Assembly (NCBI RefSeq): GCF_002093975.1
Contig: NZ_KZ084324.1
Span: 315,606 to 379,605 of the forward strand
Direction: 5' to 3'
Length of the DNA: 64,000 bases
Origin: Thermoactinospora rubra
GTDB taxonomy: Bacteria; Actinomycetota; Actinomycetes; Streptosporangiales; Streptosporangiaceae
Under the pieces are notes generated by a model, which was not told where the DNA came from, did no database searches, and was given only the letters and a program-made list of their open reading frames with translations. Both the position numbers and the translations under genes were made by a program. Shown here one piece after another: positions 52,501-62,565 of the stretch; within the stretch, counting starts at the first letter, position 1; each line of letters opens with the position of its first letter.

Positions 52501-53691
52501 GTGCGTGGCGATCTGCTTGACCTTATTTTGATCGGCCTCGTGATCGCCTTCGGCATCTCGGGCTACCGCCAGGGGTTCATCATCGGAGCGATGAGCTTCG
52601 TGGGCTTCGTCGGGGGCGTCTTCCTCGGGGTGTACATCGCCCCGCCCATCGCCAGGGCGGTCGTCGACGGCGACGTGGAGCAGGCGCTGCTCGCGATCGT
52701 GATCGTGTTCCTCACCGCCACCATCGGGCAGTTCGCCTCCTCCACGATCGGCGCGGTGGTGCGCAGCCACGTCACCTGGGAGCCGGCCAAGGTCGTCGAC
52801 GCCCTCGGCGGCACCTTCGCCAGCGCGCTGTCGGTCCTGGTGATCGCGTGGATGATCGGCAGCCTGCTGGTCTCCAGCTCCTTCGCGCCGATCGTCGAGC
52901 AGATACGCAACTCGCTGCTGCTGGAGACCGTGGACGACGCGGTCCCGGAGGCGGCCCGCGACTGGCAGAGGCCGTTCAAGGAGTTCATCGACCGCTCGGA
53001 GTTCCCGCCCGTCTTCGACGCGATCGGCGGCGGGCAGTGGGTGGACGTGCCGCCGCCCGACGCGGGCGTGCTTCAGGGCGAGAAGCTGCGGCGGGCCCGC
53101 AACGCCGTCGTCAAGGTGCAGGGCACCGCGGAGAGCTGCGGCAAGCGGATCGAGGGCACCGGGTTCGTCTTCGCCCGCGAGCACGTGATGACCAACGCGC
53201 ACGTCGTCGCGGGCGTCAACCGCGACCTGCGCATCACCGACTACGACAACAACGTGCTGCCCGCGACCGTGGTCCGCTACAACCCCAAGCGCGACATCGC
53301 GGTCCTGCACGTCCCCGGCCTGCGGCTGCCGGTCCTGGAGTTCGACAACGGGGCGGAGAAGGGCGACAACGCGATCATCGCCGGGTACCCCAAGGGCAGG
53401 GGCTTCACCCCCGAGCCCGCCCGCATCCGCGTCAAGCAGGTGGCCGACAGCCCCGACATCTACCGCAGCCAGAACGTCAAGCGCGAGGTCTACCAGATCC
53501 GCGGCAAGGTGCTGCCGGGCAACTCCGGCGGGCCGCTGCTGAGCGTCGACGGCAAGGTCTACGGCGTCATCTTCGCCGCGGTGACCACCCAGCCCGACAC
53601 CGCCTACGCGCTCACGAGCGACGAGGTGCGGCCCGACGCCGTGCAGGGCGCGCGCGACACCACCCCGGCCGGCACCCAGACCTGCGACTAG
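52501..53691 (+). CDS. marP: MarP-like membrane serine protease
   Basis: The protein has 396 residues with GTG start. Four membrane segments (about 5-125) of the CvpA type are followed by a trypsin-like protease domain with His in VMTNAHVVAG, Asp in PKRDIAVLHV and Ser in LPGNSGGPLL. In mycobacteria MarP protects against acid and oxidative stress from the periplasm. This is the Rv3671c position between the Nudix gene and the hydrolase. Confidence 0.9.
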   Translation: MRGDLLDLILIGLVIAFGISGYRQGFIIGAMSFVGFVGGVFLGVYIAPPIARAVVDGDVEQALLAIVIVFLTATIGQFASSTIGAVVRSHVTWEPAKVVDALGGTFASALSVLVIAWMIGSLLVSSSFAPIVEQIRNSLLLETVDDAVPEAARDWQRPFKEFIDRSEFPPVFDAIGGGQWVDVPPPDAGVLQGEKLRRARNAVVKVQGTAESCGKRIEGTGFVFAREHVMTNAHVVAGVNRDLRITDYDNNVLPATVVRYNPKRDIAVLHVPGLRLPVLEFDNGAEKGDNAIIAGYPKGRGFTPEPARIRVKQVADSPDIYRSQNVKREVYQIRGKVLPGNSGGPLLSVDGKVYGVIFAAVTTQPDTAYALTSDEVRPDAVQGARDTTPAGTQTCD

Positions 53692-54161
53692 ATGTCCCCG
53701 GGCCAGATCTTCTCCAGGGCGGCCAGCACCGAGGCGATCGCCTCCTCGGGGTCGCTGTCCTGCCGCAGCTCCGTGGCCACCCGGCCGACCGGCTCGTACG
53801 GCATGCCGTACGCCTGGACCTTCGCGGCCCCGCGCGCCAGCAGCGTCACGGCGCCGCGCGCGTTGCCGCGCTGCAGGTGCGTCAGGCCCACGCAGATCTG
53901 CGCCAGGCCCTGCCACAGGTCCCGTTCGTGCTCCGGCGCGCACTTCCAGCGGCCCTCGAGGACCTCGTGCGCGTGGAACGGGCGGCCGGCGGCCAGCTGC
54001 TCCCTGGCGTCCGCGAGCGCCTGCTCGGTGCTGGGGGCGTAGTCGTCGGGGACGCGCGGCACTCCTGCCGAGCCGTACGGCAGCGGCCTGCCGTACTCGT
54101 CGCGAGGCCTGGCGTTGCGCGGCCTGCCCTGCTCGTCACGGTCTCTGGTGGTCATGGTCAT
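53688..54161 (-). CDS. DUF309 protein
   Basis: The protein has 157 residues. The Asp/Arg-rich N-terminus (RDEQGRPRNARPRDEYGRP) precedes the DUF309 core FHAHEVLEGRWKCAPEHERDLWQGLAQICVGLTHLQRGN, cited as HAHEVLEGRWK. Function is unknown. It overlaps the hydrolase stop by four bases and the 3' end of marP by four. Confidence 0.85.
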   Translation of the reverse strand: MTMTTRDRDEQGRPRNARPRDEYGRPLPYGSAGVPRVPDDYAPSTEQALADAREQLAAGRPFHAHEVLEGRWKCAPEHERDLWQGLAQICVGLTHLQRGNARGAVTLLARGAAKVQAYGMPYEPVGRVATELRQDSDPEEAIASVLAALEKIWPGDI

Positions 54162-55075
54162 CGGTCGGGTTCGGGATCGGACAGCCAGCCGAGGAGCTCG
54201 GTGTCGAACACCTCCGGCCTCTCCTCGTGGGGGAAGTGCCCGGCGCCCTCGACGAGCCGCCAGCGGTACGGCGCGGCCACGTAGCGGCCGGACCCCTGCG
54301 CGGTGCGCGGCAGGACGCACGTGTCGAGCGCGCCGTGCAGCTGCAGGGTCGGCGCCTCCACCTCGGCGCGCATCGCGCGGGCGTACCGCAGGCCGTCGGG
54401 GCGCAGCTGCGAGCGGGCGAACCAGCGGTGGTACTCCAGCGCCGAGTGGGCGACGGCCGGGATCCGGAAGGCCTCCCGGTAGGTGCGGGCGGTCTCCGGG
54501 TCGGGCCAGCCGGGGCCGGACCACTGCTCCAGCAGTCTGCCCACCAGGGAAGCCCCGCGGGCGGTCAGCCGCAGTTCGGGCAGGAAGGGCACCTGGAAGC
54601 CGAGGGTGCGGCCGCTGGCGCGCAGCTGGCCGAACGGGTCGGCCAGCAGGGCGCCGCGCAGCCGCAGCGGGTGCGGCGAGCCGACCGCCACGAGCCGGTG
54701 CACGGCCTTCGGCTCCAGCGCGGCCATCGTCCAGGCCATCAGCCCGCCCCAGCCGTGGCCGACCACGATCGCGCCCGTCTCGCCCAGCGCGCGGATCAGG
54801 CCGGTGGCGTCGCCCGCCAGCGTGGGCAGGTCGTAGCCGCGTGGCGGCTTGTCGCTGCCGCCGTAGCCGCGCAGGTCGATCGCGACGGCCCGGTAACCGT
54901 GGGCGGCGAGGCTGCGCAGCTGGTGGCGCCAGGTCCACCAGAACTGGGGGAAGCCGTGCAGCAGCAGCACGAGCGGGCCCTCGCCGGCCTCCACGACGTG
55001 GAAGCGGGTCCCGCCGGCGTGGACCGACCGGTGCGTCCAGGGCCCGTCGATGAAGACGACCGACTCGTCACTCAT
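54158..55075 (-). CDS. Alpha/beta hydrolase, EphE-like, with unusual nucleophile elbow
   Basis: The protein has 305 residues. It has HVVEAGEGPLVLLLHGFPQFWWTWRHQL, cited as LLLHGFPQFWWTW, typical of epoxide hydrolases. The nucleophile elbow, however, reads VGHGWGG: the residue expected to be Asp (or Ser) is Gly. The C-terminal EGAGHFPHEERPE supplies a candidate catalytic His. It may be inactive or have another use. This is the Rv3670 position. It overlaps the holin-like gene by eight bases. Confidence 0.8.
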   Translation of the reverse strand: MSDESVVFIDGPWTHRSVHAGGTRFHVVEAGEGPLVLLLHGFPQFWWTWRHQLRSLAAHGYRAVAIDLRGYGGSDKPPRGYDLPTLAGDATGLIRALGETGAIVVGHGWGGLMAWTMAALEPKAVHRLVAVGSPHPLRLRGALLADPFGQLRASGRTLGFQVPFLPELRLTARGASLVGRLLEQWSGPGWPDPETARTYREAFRIPAVAHSALEYHRWFARSQLRPDGLRYARAMRAEVEAPTLQLHGALDTCVLPRTAQGSGRYVAAPYRWRLVEGAGHFPHEERPEVFDTELLGWLSDPEPDR

Positions 55076-55475
55076 CGGATGCCAGCTCTTTCAGTCCCTT
55101 GAGGGAGCGCGTCGTGCGCTTCATGCCCGCCAGCCCCTTGAGCCTGCGGACGCCCACGAGGACCAGGATCCCGGCCGTGACGAGATAGAAGGCGGTGACG
55201 ACGGCGAACGAAGCCCACGTCCACAGCCACTGGTCCAGCACGTGGGCGAGGGTGAAGGACAGCAGGATCAGGCACAGGTGCGCCATGAAGGCGGCGGCGG
55301 CGAACAGCCCGGTGGCCATGCCCACCCGCTTGGCGTCGAACCGGAGCTCGGCCTTGGCCAGCTCGATCTCCGACCGGACGAGCGTGGAGATCTGGTTGCT
55401 CGCCTCGGCGACCAGCTCGCCGAGCGAGGGTTGCTCGCTCGGGACTCCGGTGGGGGGCGTCGCGCTGTGGGACAT
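55068..55475 (-). CDS. Holin-X-like membrane protein
   Basis: The protein has 135 residues. It has LGELVAEASNQISTLVRSEIELAKAEL, given by its core RSEIELAKAEL, then two membrane segments (about 50-72 and 80-107) and a basic tail. This is the actinobacterial putative phage holin/DUF1469 family; they are ordinary chromosomal membrane proteins, not phage genes. It is the Rv3669 position. Confidence 0.85.
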   Translation of the reverse strand: MSHSATPPTGVPSEQPSLGELVAEASNQISTLVRSEIELAKAELRFDAKRVGMATGLFAAAAFMAHLCLILLSFTLAHVLDQWLWTWASFAVVTAFYLVTAGILVLVGVRRLKGLAGMKRTTRSLKGLKELASDE

Positions 55476-55590
55476 GAACGTCTCCTATCGGGCCGCAGTG
55501 GTCGTGTCAAACATCTTCCAGGGCGAGGCGGCCCTTACGCATGCGGAGGTGCACGAGTGTCGCGACGAGCCCGGCGATCGGCGTGCCGGA

Positions 55591-55616
55591 CGGGGTACGG
55601 CGGGCGCCGTACCCCG
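55591..55616. terminator. Terminator after acs
   Basis: CGGGGTACGGCG (55591-55602) and CGCCGTACCCCG (55605-55616) are perfect complements, 12-37 bp beyond the acs stop. Confidence 0.75.
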
Positions 55617-55627
55617 CCCGCGCGGCT

Positions 55628-57601
<1,974 letters not shown>

Positions 57602-57952
57602 TTCGCACTCCTTCTATGGCATGGGTCGTGTCCCACTTCACCAGCTCGTGAGGTGTGAAGACAAGAGGTCTAGACAGGTACGTACCGTGTCCGGCGGCCG
57701 AGCGGGAGGGATGGACAATGGCGGTAATGGTTGTAATTAATCCGTTGTCATATTGACATCAGAGAAATATAGACGGAGGTATTCGGGGGAGCGGGCCCGA
57801 GGTTATTGCGGGTACGGCGAGGCGGCTCGAATCAGGGGATTGGGGAAGGGAGGTGTCACCTCGGGGGCAGGGTGGCCGGGCGCCGGGCCGTACCTCTCGG
57901 CGGGACGGGTCGCGAAGGCGCGCAGGTGAGGCGGCCGGTAGGGTCGGGGACC
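57602..57952. other. Intergenic region between acs and the 57953 gene
   Basis: No gene is supported. It holds an AT-rich part (57725-57780) with a good promoter on the plus strand, and a GC-rich leader of about 170 nt to the next start. Confidence 0.6.
57745..57773 (+). promoter_or_regulatory. Sigma70-like promoter
   Basis: TTGTCA (57745-57750), a 17-nt spacer, and TATAGA (57768-57773). It lies within AT-rich DNA and points to the gene at 57953. Confidence 0.6.
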
Positions 57953-58732
57953 GTGAGTGACCCCTTGGCTGTCATCGCGGAGCTGCCCGGCGTGCCGGAG
58001 GCCGTGGACGAGGCGCGGCAGGCCGTCGACCGGCTGTATCGCCACCGCGTGCTGCGTCGCCGCAGCCCCGAGGTCTCGATCGAGTCCTCCCTGCGCGGGG
58101 CCCGCGCTTCCGCCGCGATCGAAGGCGTCGACGTGCCGCTGGAGCAGCTGCGCCGCGGCGAGGTGACCGATCCGGTGGTCCAGGGAGCGCTGCGCGCCTC
58201 GGCCGAGCTGGGCCGGCTGGGACCCACCTGGCGGAGCGCGCCCCGCCAGGTGCTCGCCCGGCTGCACACGCTCGCGGCCCGTGACCTGGCGGAGGAGGAG
58301 TCGCTGGGCCGTCCGCGCGTCGCCGACTCGGCGCCCGACCCGCTGGGACTCGGACCGGCTCCCGGCGCGAAGGAGACGGCGGCCCGCCTCGAGGCGCTGG
58401 TCGCGCTCGTCTCGGCGCCGTCCAAGGCCCCGGCCCTGGTGCTGGGCGCCATCGTGCACGCCGAGCTGGCCGTGCTGCGCGTGTTCGGCACCGCGGACGG
58501 CGTCGTCGCGCGGGCGGCGGAGCGGCTCACGCTGGTGGAGTTCGGGCTCGATCCGAAGTCGCTCGTGCCCGTCGAGCTGGGGCATCTGGAGGAGGGGTAC
58601 GCGGCGGGGCTGCGCGCGTATCTGACCGGGACGCGGGACGGGGTGGCTTCCTGGGTACGGCGGTGCGCCGGGGCGGTGATCGTGGGAGTGCGGGAGACCA
58701 CGGCCATCTGTGAGGCGCTTCAGCGGGGCTGA
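57953..58732 (+). CDS. Fic/DUF-like protein, 259 residues
   Basis: The start at GTG 57953 gives 259 residues. It is a helical protein with SPEVSIESSLRGARASAAIEGVDVPLEQL, whose core ASAAIEGVDVPLEQL resembles the N-terminal region of Fic-like proteins. No HPFxxGNG Fic active-site motif is present, so no AMP-transferase activity is claimed. Homologues are often named oxidoreductase in actinobacteria near ssd. Function is unknown. Confidence 0.6.
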   Translation: MSDPLAVIAELPGVPEAVDEARQAVDRLYRHRVLRRRSPEVSIESSLRGARASAAIEGVDVPLEQLRRGEVTDPVVQGALRASAELGRLGPTWRSAPRQVLARLHTLAARDLAEEESLGRPRVADSAPDPLGLGPAPGAKETAARLEALVALVSAPSKAPALVLGAIVHAELAVLRVFGTADGVVARAAERLTLVEFGLDPKSLVPVELGHLEEGYAAGLRAYLTGTRDGVASWVRRCAGAVIVGVRETTAICEALQRG

Positions 58733-58798
58733 CCAGGGCCGATCCGGGAAGTGTCCCGTCGTGGTCCTCGGCGTCCCCTGAGAACGTCCCCGGAACGC

Positions 58799-58834
58799 AG
58801 CGGACGGCGTCTCAAGGTTGAGACGCCGTCTGCT
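58799..58834. terminator. Terminator after the 57953 gene
   Basis: A 17-bp stem (58799-58815 with 58818-58834, one G-T pair) lies 67 bp after the stop at 58732. It is followed by no T run. Confidence 0.75.
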
Positions 58835-59092
58835 GGTGCGTCGCGCCAGGTTACCAAGCGTGCACCTGTATTCGTCGGAGCGGGTCAAGCCCGTCTCGAC
58901 GCGCCTCCCGCGGCTGGTCGCGCGTGGGTGCCTGGCTAACGCACCCGGACACTTGGTCCGTGCCACCTTTGTACGACGGATCCGCCCAGATGGGAAGCCC
59001 TGGCGGCAAGACCTTTAACGAGGCTCGGCCCGCAACGCCGGTCACGGTGGGTGATCACTCGATGACTCGCTCGAAAAAACTTAGCGGAAATA

Positions 59093-59159
59093 CGAGTTTG
59101 CTCCTCGACGAAACTCGACTCGATCGGGCAGCATACGGTGGTATCTCCAGAAACTGGAG
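59093..59159. other. Two dyads in low-GC DNA
   Basis: CGAGTTT/AAACTCG (59093-59099, 59111-59117) and CTCCAG/CTGGAG with an AAA centre (59145-59159). The stretch is clearly lower in GC than its surroundings and may be a regulatory leader or a small RNA. Confidence 0.4.
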
Positions 59160-59236
59160 TGACTGTGCACGGGCCAGTTTTGCAACTCCCTTGCCACACT
59201 CTGGTTAAGTGTTGAAAGCTTTCTTCTGAAACGGGA

Positions 59237-59303
59237 CCGGCTCTACCCCCCCGGAGCCGGACCGGTCAGGCGACCCCCGCTATCCCCCCCGGCGGGGGTC
59301 GCC
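59237..59303 (+). terminator. Double hairpin, likely terminator
   Basis: Stem 1 is CCGGCTC/GAGCCGG (59237-59243, 59254-59260). Stem 2 is a perfect 12-bp GGCGACCCCCGC/GCGGGGGTCGCC (59269-59280, 59292-59303), followed by CCTTTT. It suggests that a transcript from the low-GC part ends here. Confidence 0.6.
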
Positions 59304-59366
59304 CCTTTTCGCCGCTTCCGGGCTGTCCCGGCGCCACCGGTTCCTTCACGGGGCGTCCTCCTGGCC

Positions 59367-59520
59367 CGCAGGACCTCGTCCACAGTCCCGCCTGCGCCGT
59401 CCGGCTGATCCGCAGCCTTGCCCCCACCGTCCGGCTCGTCCACAGCCCTGCATCGGCCGTCTGGCCTTATCCACAGCCCTTCCTCCACCGCCGGGCTTCA
59501 TCCACAGAACCCCGCTCGGC
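59367..59520. repeat. Degenerate ~30-bp repeat with DnaA-box-like 9-mers
   Basis: Five units of about 30 bp, most starting CCGTC-type, each carry a 9-mer like the DnaA box: TCGTCCACA (59377), TGATCCGCA (59406), TCGTCCACA (59436), TTATCCACA (59467, a perfect consensus) and TCATCCACA (59498). Spacings are 29, 30, 31 and 31 bp. The array ends 38 bp before the ssd start. Confidence 0.65.
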
Positions 59521-59558
59521 CGTCCGCGATCACGCGCCCGTCCCGCACAGTCGTCCGC

Positions 59559-60599
59559 ATGATTCGCCCACTGGTCATCACCGAGGACCGCGAGCTGCTC
59601 GACGACCTCGTCCGCATAGCCGCCGCGGCCGGAGCCCAACTCGACGTCGCCCACACCCCCGCCCACGCCAGGCCGTACTGGAACCACGCCCCTCTCGTCG
59701 TGGTCGGCAGCGACGTCGCCGACGCCGTGGCGACCACGGCACCGCCACCCCGCGACCGCGTGCTCCTCGTGACCCGCACCGCCGAGGAGCCCGACACCTG
59801 GCGCAAGTGCGTCGCGGTGGGCGCCCGCGGCGTCATCGACCTCCCCGCCTCCGAGCGCGTGCTCGTCGAGGAGTTCGCCGACGTGATCGAGCCCTCGACC
59901 CGGGCCGGCGTGATCGTCTGCGTCGTCGGCGGCCGTGGCGGCGTCGGCGCGAGCGTCCTGTCCGCCTGCCTGGCCCTCCACGCCTCCGGCGAGCGGCTGC
60001 GCACCCTCCTCCTCGACGCCGACCCGCTCGGCGGCGGCATCGACGCGCTCCTCGGCCAGGAGGAGTCCGGCGGCGCCCGCTGGACCGACCTGGTCTCCCG
60101 CGAGGGCCGGATCAGCCCCACCGCCCTCCGCGAGGCCCTGCCTGCCTTCGGCGAGCTCACCCTGCTCGCGTTCCACCGCGGCGAAGCCGGGCCCATCCCG
60201 CCGGAGGCCATGCGTTCGGTCCTGGAGGCGGGCAGGCGCGGCTTCGACCTCGTGGTCGTCGATCTGCCGCGACACCTCGACGCCGCCGCCGTCGAGGCCC
60301 TGACGCGCGCCACCGAGACGCTGCTGGTCGTCTCCGCCGACGTCCGCGGCGTCCTGGCGGCCGCGCAGGTCCTCGCCGAGGTCAGGCGCCACACCGCCCA
60401 CACCAGCCTGGTCGTGCGGCCGGGAATCGTCGACGACGAGATGGTCGTCTCCTCGCTCGGCGTCCCCCTCGCCGCCCACCTGCCCGACCACCCGCGCCTG
60501 GACACCACCCTCAACCGCGGCGAACTGCCCACCCTCGGCCCGCGCACCACACTCGGCCGGGTCTGCGACGAACTGCTGCGCTCGCTGGTGTCGCCATGA
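59559..60599 (+). CDS. ssd: Septum site-determining protein Ssd-like
   Basis: The protein has 346 residues. It is a MinD/CpaE-type ATPase-like protein: a receiver-like N-terminus (MIRPLVITEDRELLDDLVRI), then VVGGRGGVGASVLSACLALHA (a P-loop without the usual lysines: RGGVGAS instead of KGGVGKS), LLLDADPLGGGIDALLG and LVVVDLPRHLDAAA. Ssd in mycobacteria affects septum formation; the CpaE class localises Tad pili. It overlaps tadA by ATGA. Confidence 0.88.
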   Translation: MIRPLVITEDRELLDDLVRIAAAAGAQLDVAHTPAHARPYWNHAPLVVVGSDVADAVATTAPPPRDRVLLVTRTAEEPDTWRKCVAVGARGVIDLPASERVLVEEFADVIEPSTRAGVIVCVVGGRGGVGASVLSACLALHASGERLRTLLLDADPLGGGIDALLGQEESGGARWTDLVSREGRISPTALREALPAFGELTLLAFHRGEAGPIPPEAMRSVLEAGRRGFDLVVVDLPRHLDAAAVEALTRATETLLVVSADVRGVLAAAQVLAEVRRHTAHTSLVVRPGIVDDEMVVSSLGVPLAAHLPDHPRLDTTLNRGELPTLGPRTTLGRVCDELLRSLVSP

Positions 60600-61855
60600 G
60601 CGGCACGACCGGCCTCCAGCGGGACCGATCCGGCTCGCCCCGCGACCGGGCGAGCCTGGCTCGCGACCCCGCGGGCGTTCCCCGCGACCTGGTGGAGGCC
60701 GTGCGGGTACGGCTGGCGAGATCCGGCGTCGAGCCGAGCGCCGCCCAGGTCGCGGTCGCGCTGCGCGCCGAGAAGGCCGTCTTCGGCGACGCCGAGATCC
60801 TCGAGGTGGCCCGCGCGCTGTGCGCCGACCTCATCGGCGCGGGCCCCCTCGAACCGCTCCTGGCCACCCCGGAGGTCACCGACGTGCTGGTCAACGGCCC
60901 CGGCGACGTGTGGGTCGACGACGGACGCGGTCTGCGCCGCACGACCGTGACGTTCTCCGACGAGGCCGCCGTCCGCCGCCTGGCCCAGCGCCTCGCCGCC
61001 TCCGCGGGCCGGCGGCTCGACGACGCCTCGCCGTACGTCGACGCGAGACTCGCCGGCGGCGTCCGCCTCCACGCCGTCCTCCCGCCCGTCGCCTCCGAGG
61101 GCACGTGCCTGTCCCTGCGCCTCCCGCCCCGCCGTACCTTCACCCTCCCCGACCTCGTCTCCGCGGGCACGATCCCCCGCGACGCCGTAGGCGTGCTGAC
61201 CGCGATCGTCCGGTCCCGCCTCGCCTTCCTGGTGACGGGAGGCACCGGCACGGGCAAGACCACGCTCCTCAGCGCCCTGCTCTCGCTGGCCGACCACGGC
61301 GAGCGCGTCCTCCTCGTCGAAGACTCGGCCGAGCTGCGTCCCCTCCACCCCCACGTGGTCCGCCTCGAGACCCGCCCGCCGAACCTCGAGGGCGTGGGCG
61401 GCGTCGGCCTGCGAGATCTGGTACGGCAGGCGTTGCGCATGCGACCTGACCGGCTGGTCGTCGGGGAGGTGCGGGGAAACGAGGTCGTGGATCTCCTGAG
61501 CGCCCTCAACACGGGTCACGAGGGCGGCTGCGGCACCCTCCACGCGAACGCCGCAGCCGACGTCCCGGCCCGGCTCGAGGCGCTGGCCTGCGCGGCCGGG
61601 CTGAGCCGGGAGGCCGTCCACAGCCAGCTGGCCGCGGCGCTCGACGTGGTGATCCACCTGACGCGCGCCCGGATCGACGGCCGCCGCCGGGTGTCGGAGG
61701 TGTGCCTCCTGGAGCGTGGCGGCTCCGGATTTGTCGAGGCCCGGCCCGCGCTGTTCTTCGAGCCCGACGGAGGGTGCCGTGTCGGTCCCGGCTTCCAGGC
61801 GCTGAAGGAGAGGGCCGGCGCCGCGACGTGGACGACGGCTGGAGATCCATGTTGA
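60596..61855 (+). CDS. tadA: TadA/CpaF secretion ATPase
   Basis: The protein has 419 residues. It has LLATPEVTDVLVNGPGDVWVD, Walker A TGGTGTGKTTLLSALL, the Asp box LVEDSAELRPLHPHVVRLE, and Walker B and His-box regions ALRMRPDRLVVGEVRGNEVVDLL and ALNTGHEGGCGTLHAN. It is the hexameric motor for tight-adherence/Flp pilus assembly. It is coupled to ssd (4-bp overlap) and tadB. Confidence 0.93.
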   Translation: MSGTTGLQRDRSGSPRDRASLARDPAGVPRDLVEAVRVRLARSGVEPSAAQVAVALRAEKAVFGDAEILEVARALCADLIGAGPLEPLLATPEVTDVLVNGPGDVWVDDGRGLRRTTVTFSDEAAVRRLAQRLAASAGRRLDDASPYVDARLAGGVRLHAVLPPVASEGTCLSLRLPPRRTFTLPDLVSAGTIPRDAVGVLTAIVRSRLAFLVTGGTGTGKTTLLSALLSLADHGERVLLVEDSAELRPLHPHVVRLETRPPNLEGVGGVGLRDLVRQALRMRPDRLVVGEVRGNEVVDLLSALNTGHEGGCGTLHANAAADVPARLEALACAAGLSREAVHSQLAAALDVVIHLTRARIDGRRRVSEVCLLERGGSGFVEARPALFFEPDGGCRVGPGFQALKERAGAATWTTAGDPC

Positions 61856-62559
61856 TCGTGAGTACAGCGGTGGCCGCCGCTTTGGCCGTGTGGCTGTGGA
61901 CGGGGCCTGATCTCGCGACCACGCGCCTGGCACGGCTCGCCGCCGCGCCCGGTTCCACGCCAGGCGTCCGCCGGCGTCTCGGGAACGTCATCCGCCCGCG
62001 CCCCTCCAAACGCGCCGAGGCGTGGCGCACCGCGTCCCTGGACCTTTGCCAGGGGCTGTGCGCCGAACTCGCCGCCGGCCTGCCTCCCGGCGAGGCGCTG
62101 GCCCGGGCGGTCGAGGCCGTCGACTTCCCGGACGACGACCTGCCGCGCCTGCTGACGGCCGCCGCGCGGGACGGCGGAGACGTCGCCAGGACACTCGTGG
62201 AAGCGGCTCCCGCCCAGGGCGGCGAGGGTTTCCGGCAGCTGGCGGCGTGCTGGGATGTCAGCACGTCGGTGGGCGCCGGGCTGTCGCCTCTGGTCGAGCG
62301 CGTCGTCGCTGCCCTCCGGGCGGCCCGGGCGCATCGCCAGGACCTCGCCGCCCAGCTGGCCGGCCCTCGGGCGACCGCGCGCATGCTGGCCGTCCTGCCC
62401 CTGCTCGGCATCGGCATGGCGGCGGCGCTCGGCATGAACCCGCTGGGCTTCCTCTTCGGCAGCGTGCCCGGGATCGGGTGTCTCGCCGTCGGTGTCGCGC
62501 TGGACGTGTGCGGGTTGTGGTGGACGCATCGCATGGCCGTACGAGCCGAGTCGGGGTGA
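61849..62559 (+). CDS. tadB: TadB-like pilus assembly membrane protein
   Basis: The protein has 236 residues. It has one N-terminal membrane segment, a central T2SSF-like domain (LDLCQGLCAELAAGLPPGEAL, LAACWDVSTSVGAGLSPLVERV) and two C-terminal membrane segments (about 175-220). It overlaps tadA by seven bases with GGAGATCC as RBS. It forms the inner membrane platform with TadC. Confidence 0.88.
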   Translation: MLIVSTAVAAALAVWLWTGPDLATTRLARLAAAPGSTPGVRRRLGNVIRPRPSKRAEAWRTASLDLCQGLCAELAAGLPPGEALARAVEAVDFPDDDLPRLLTAAARDGGDVARTLVEAAPAQGGEGFRQLAACWDVSTSVGAGLSPLVERVVAALRAARAHRQDLAAQLAGPRATARMLAVLPLLGIGMAAALGMNPLGFLFGSVPGIGCLAVGVALDVCGLWWTHRMAVRAESG

Positions 62560-62565
62560 TCCGCG

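Larger units (their letters stand above)
58733..59558. other. 826-bp gene-free stretch before ssd
   Basis: Three parts are visible: a terminator (58799-58834), a lower-GC part with several dyads and two hairpins (about 58980-59303), and a degenerate 30-bp repeat with DnaA-box-like 9-mers (59367-59520). A 94-codon frame at 58924-59208 exists but has no RBS or recognisable domain. Confidence 0.6.

Noticed and set aside
55068-55475. Prophage holin
   Set aside because: Homologues are chromosomal in actinobacteria at this same position and no phage genes lie nearby.
58924-59208. 94-codon frame in the low-GC stretch
   Set aside because: It has no RBS and no domain, and it lies over dyads that suggest RNA or regulatory structure.
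59367-59520. CRISPR-like array
   Set aside because: The repeat units are degenerate and directly adjacent, without constant repeats or unique spacers, and no cas genes are present.
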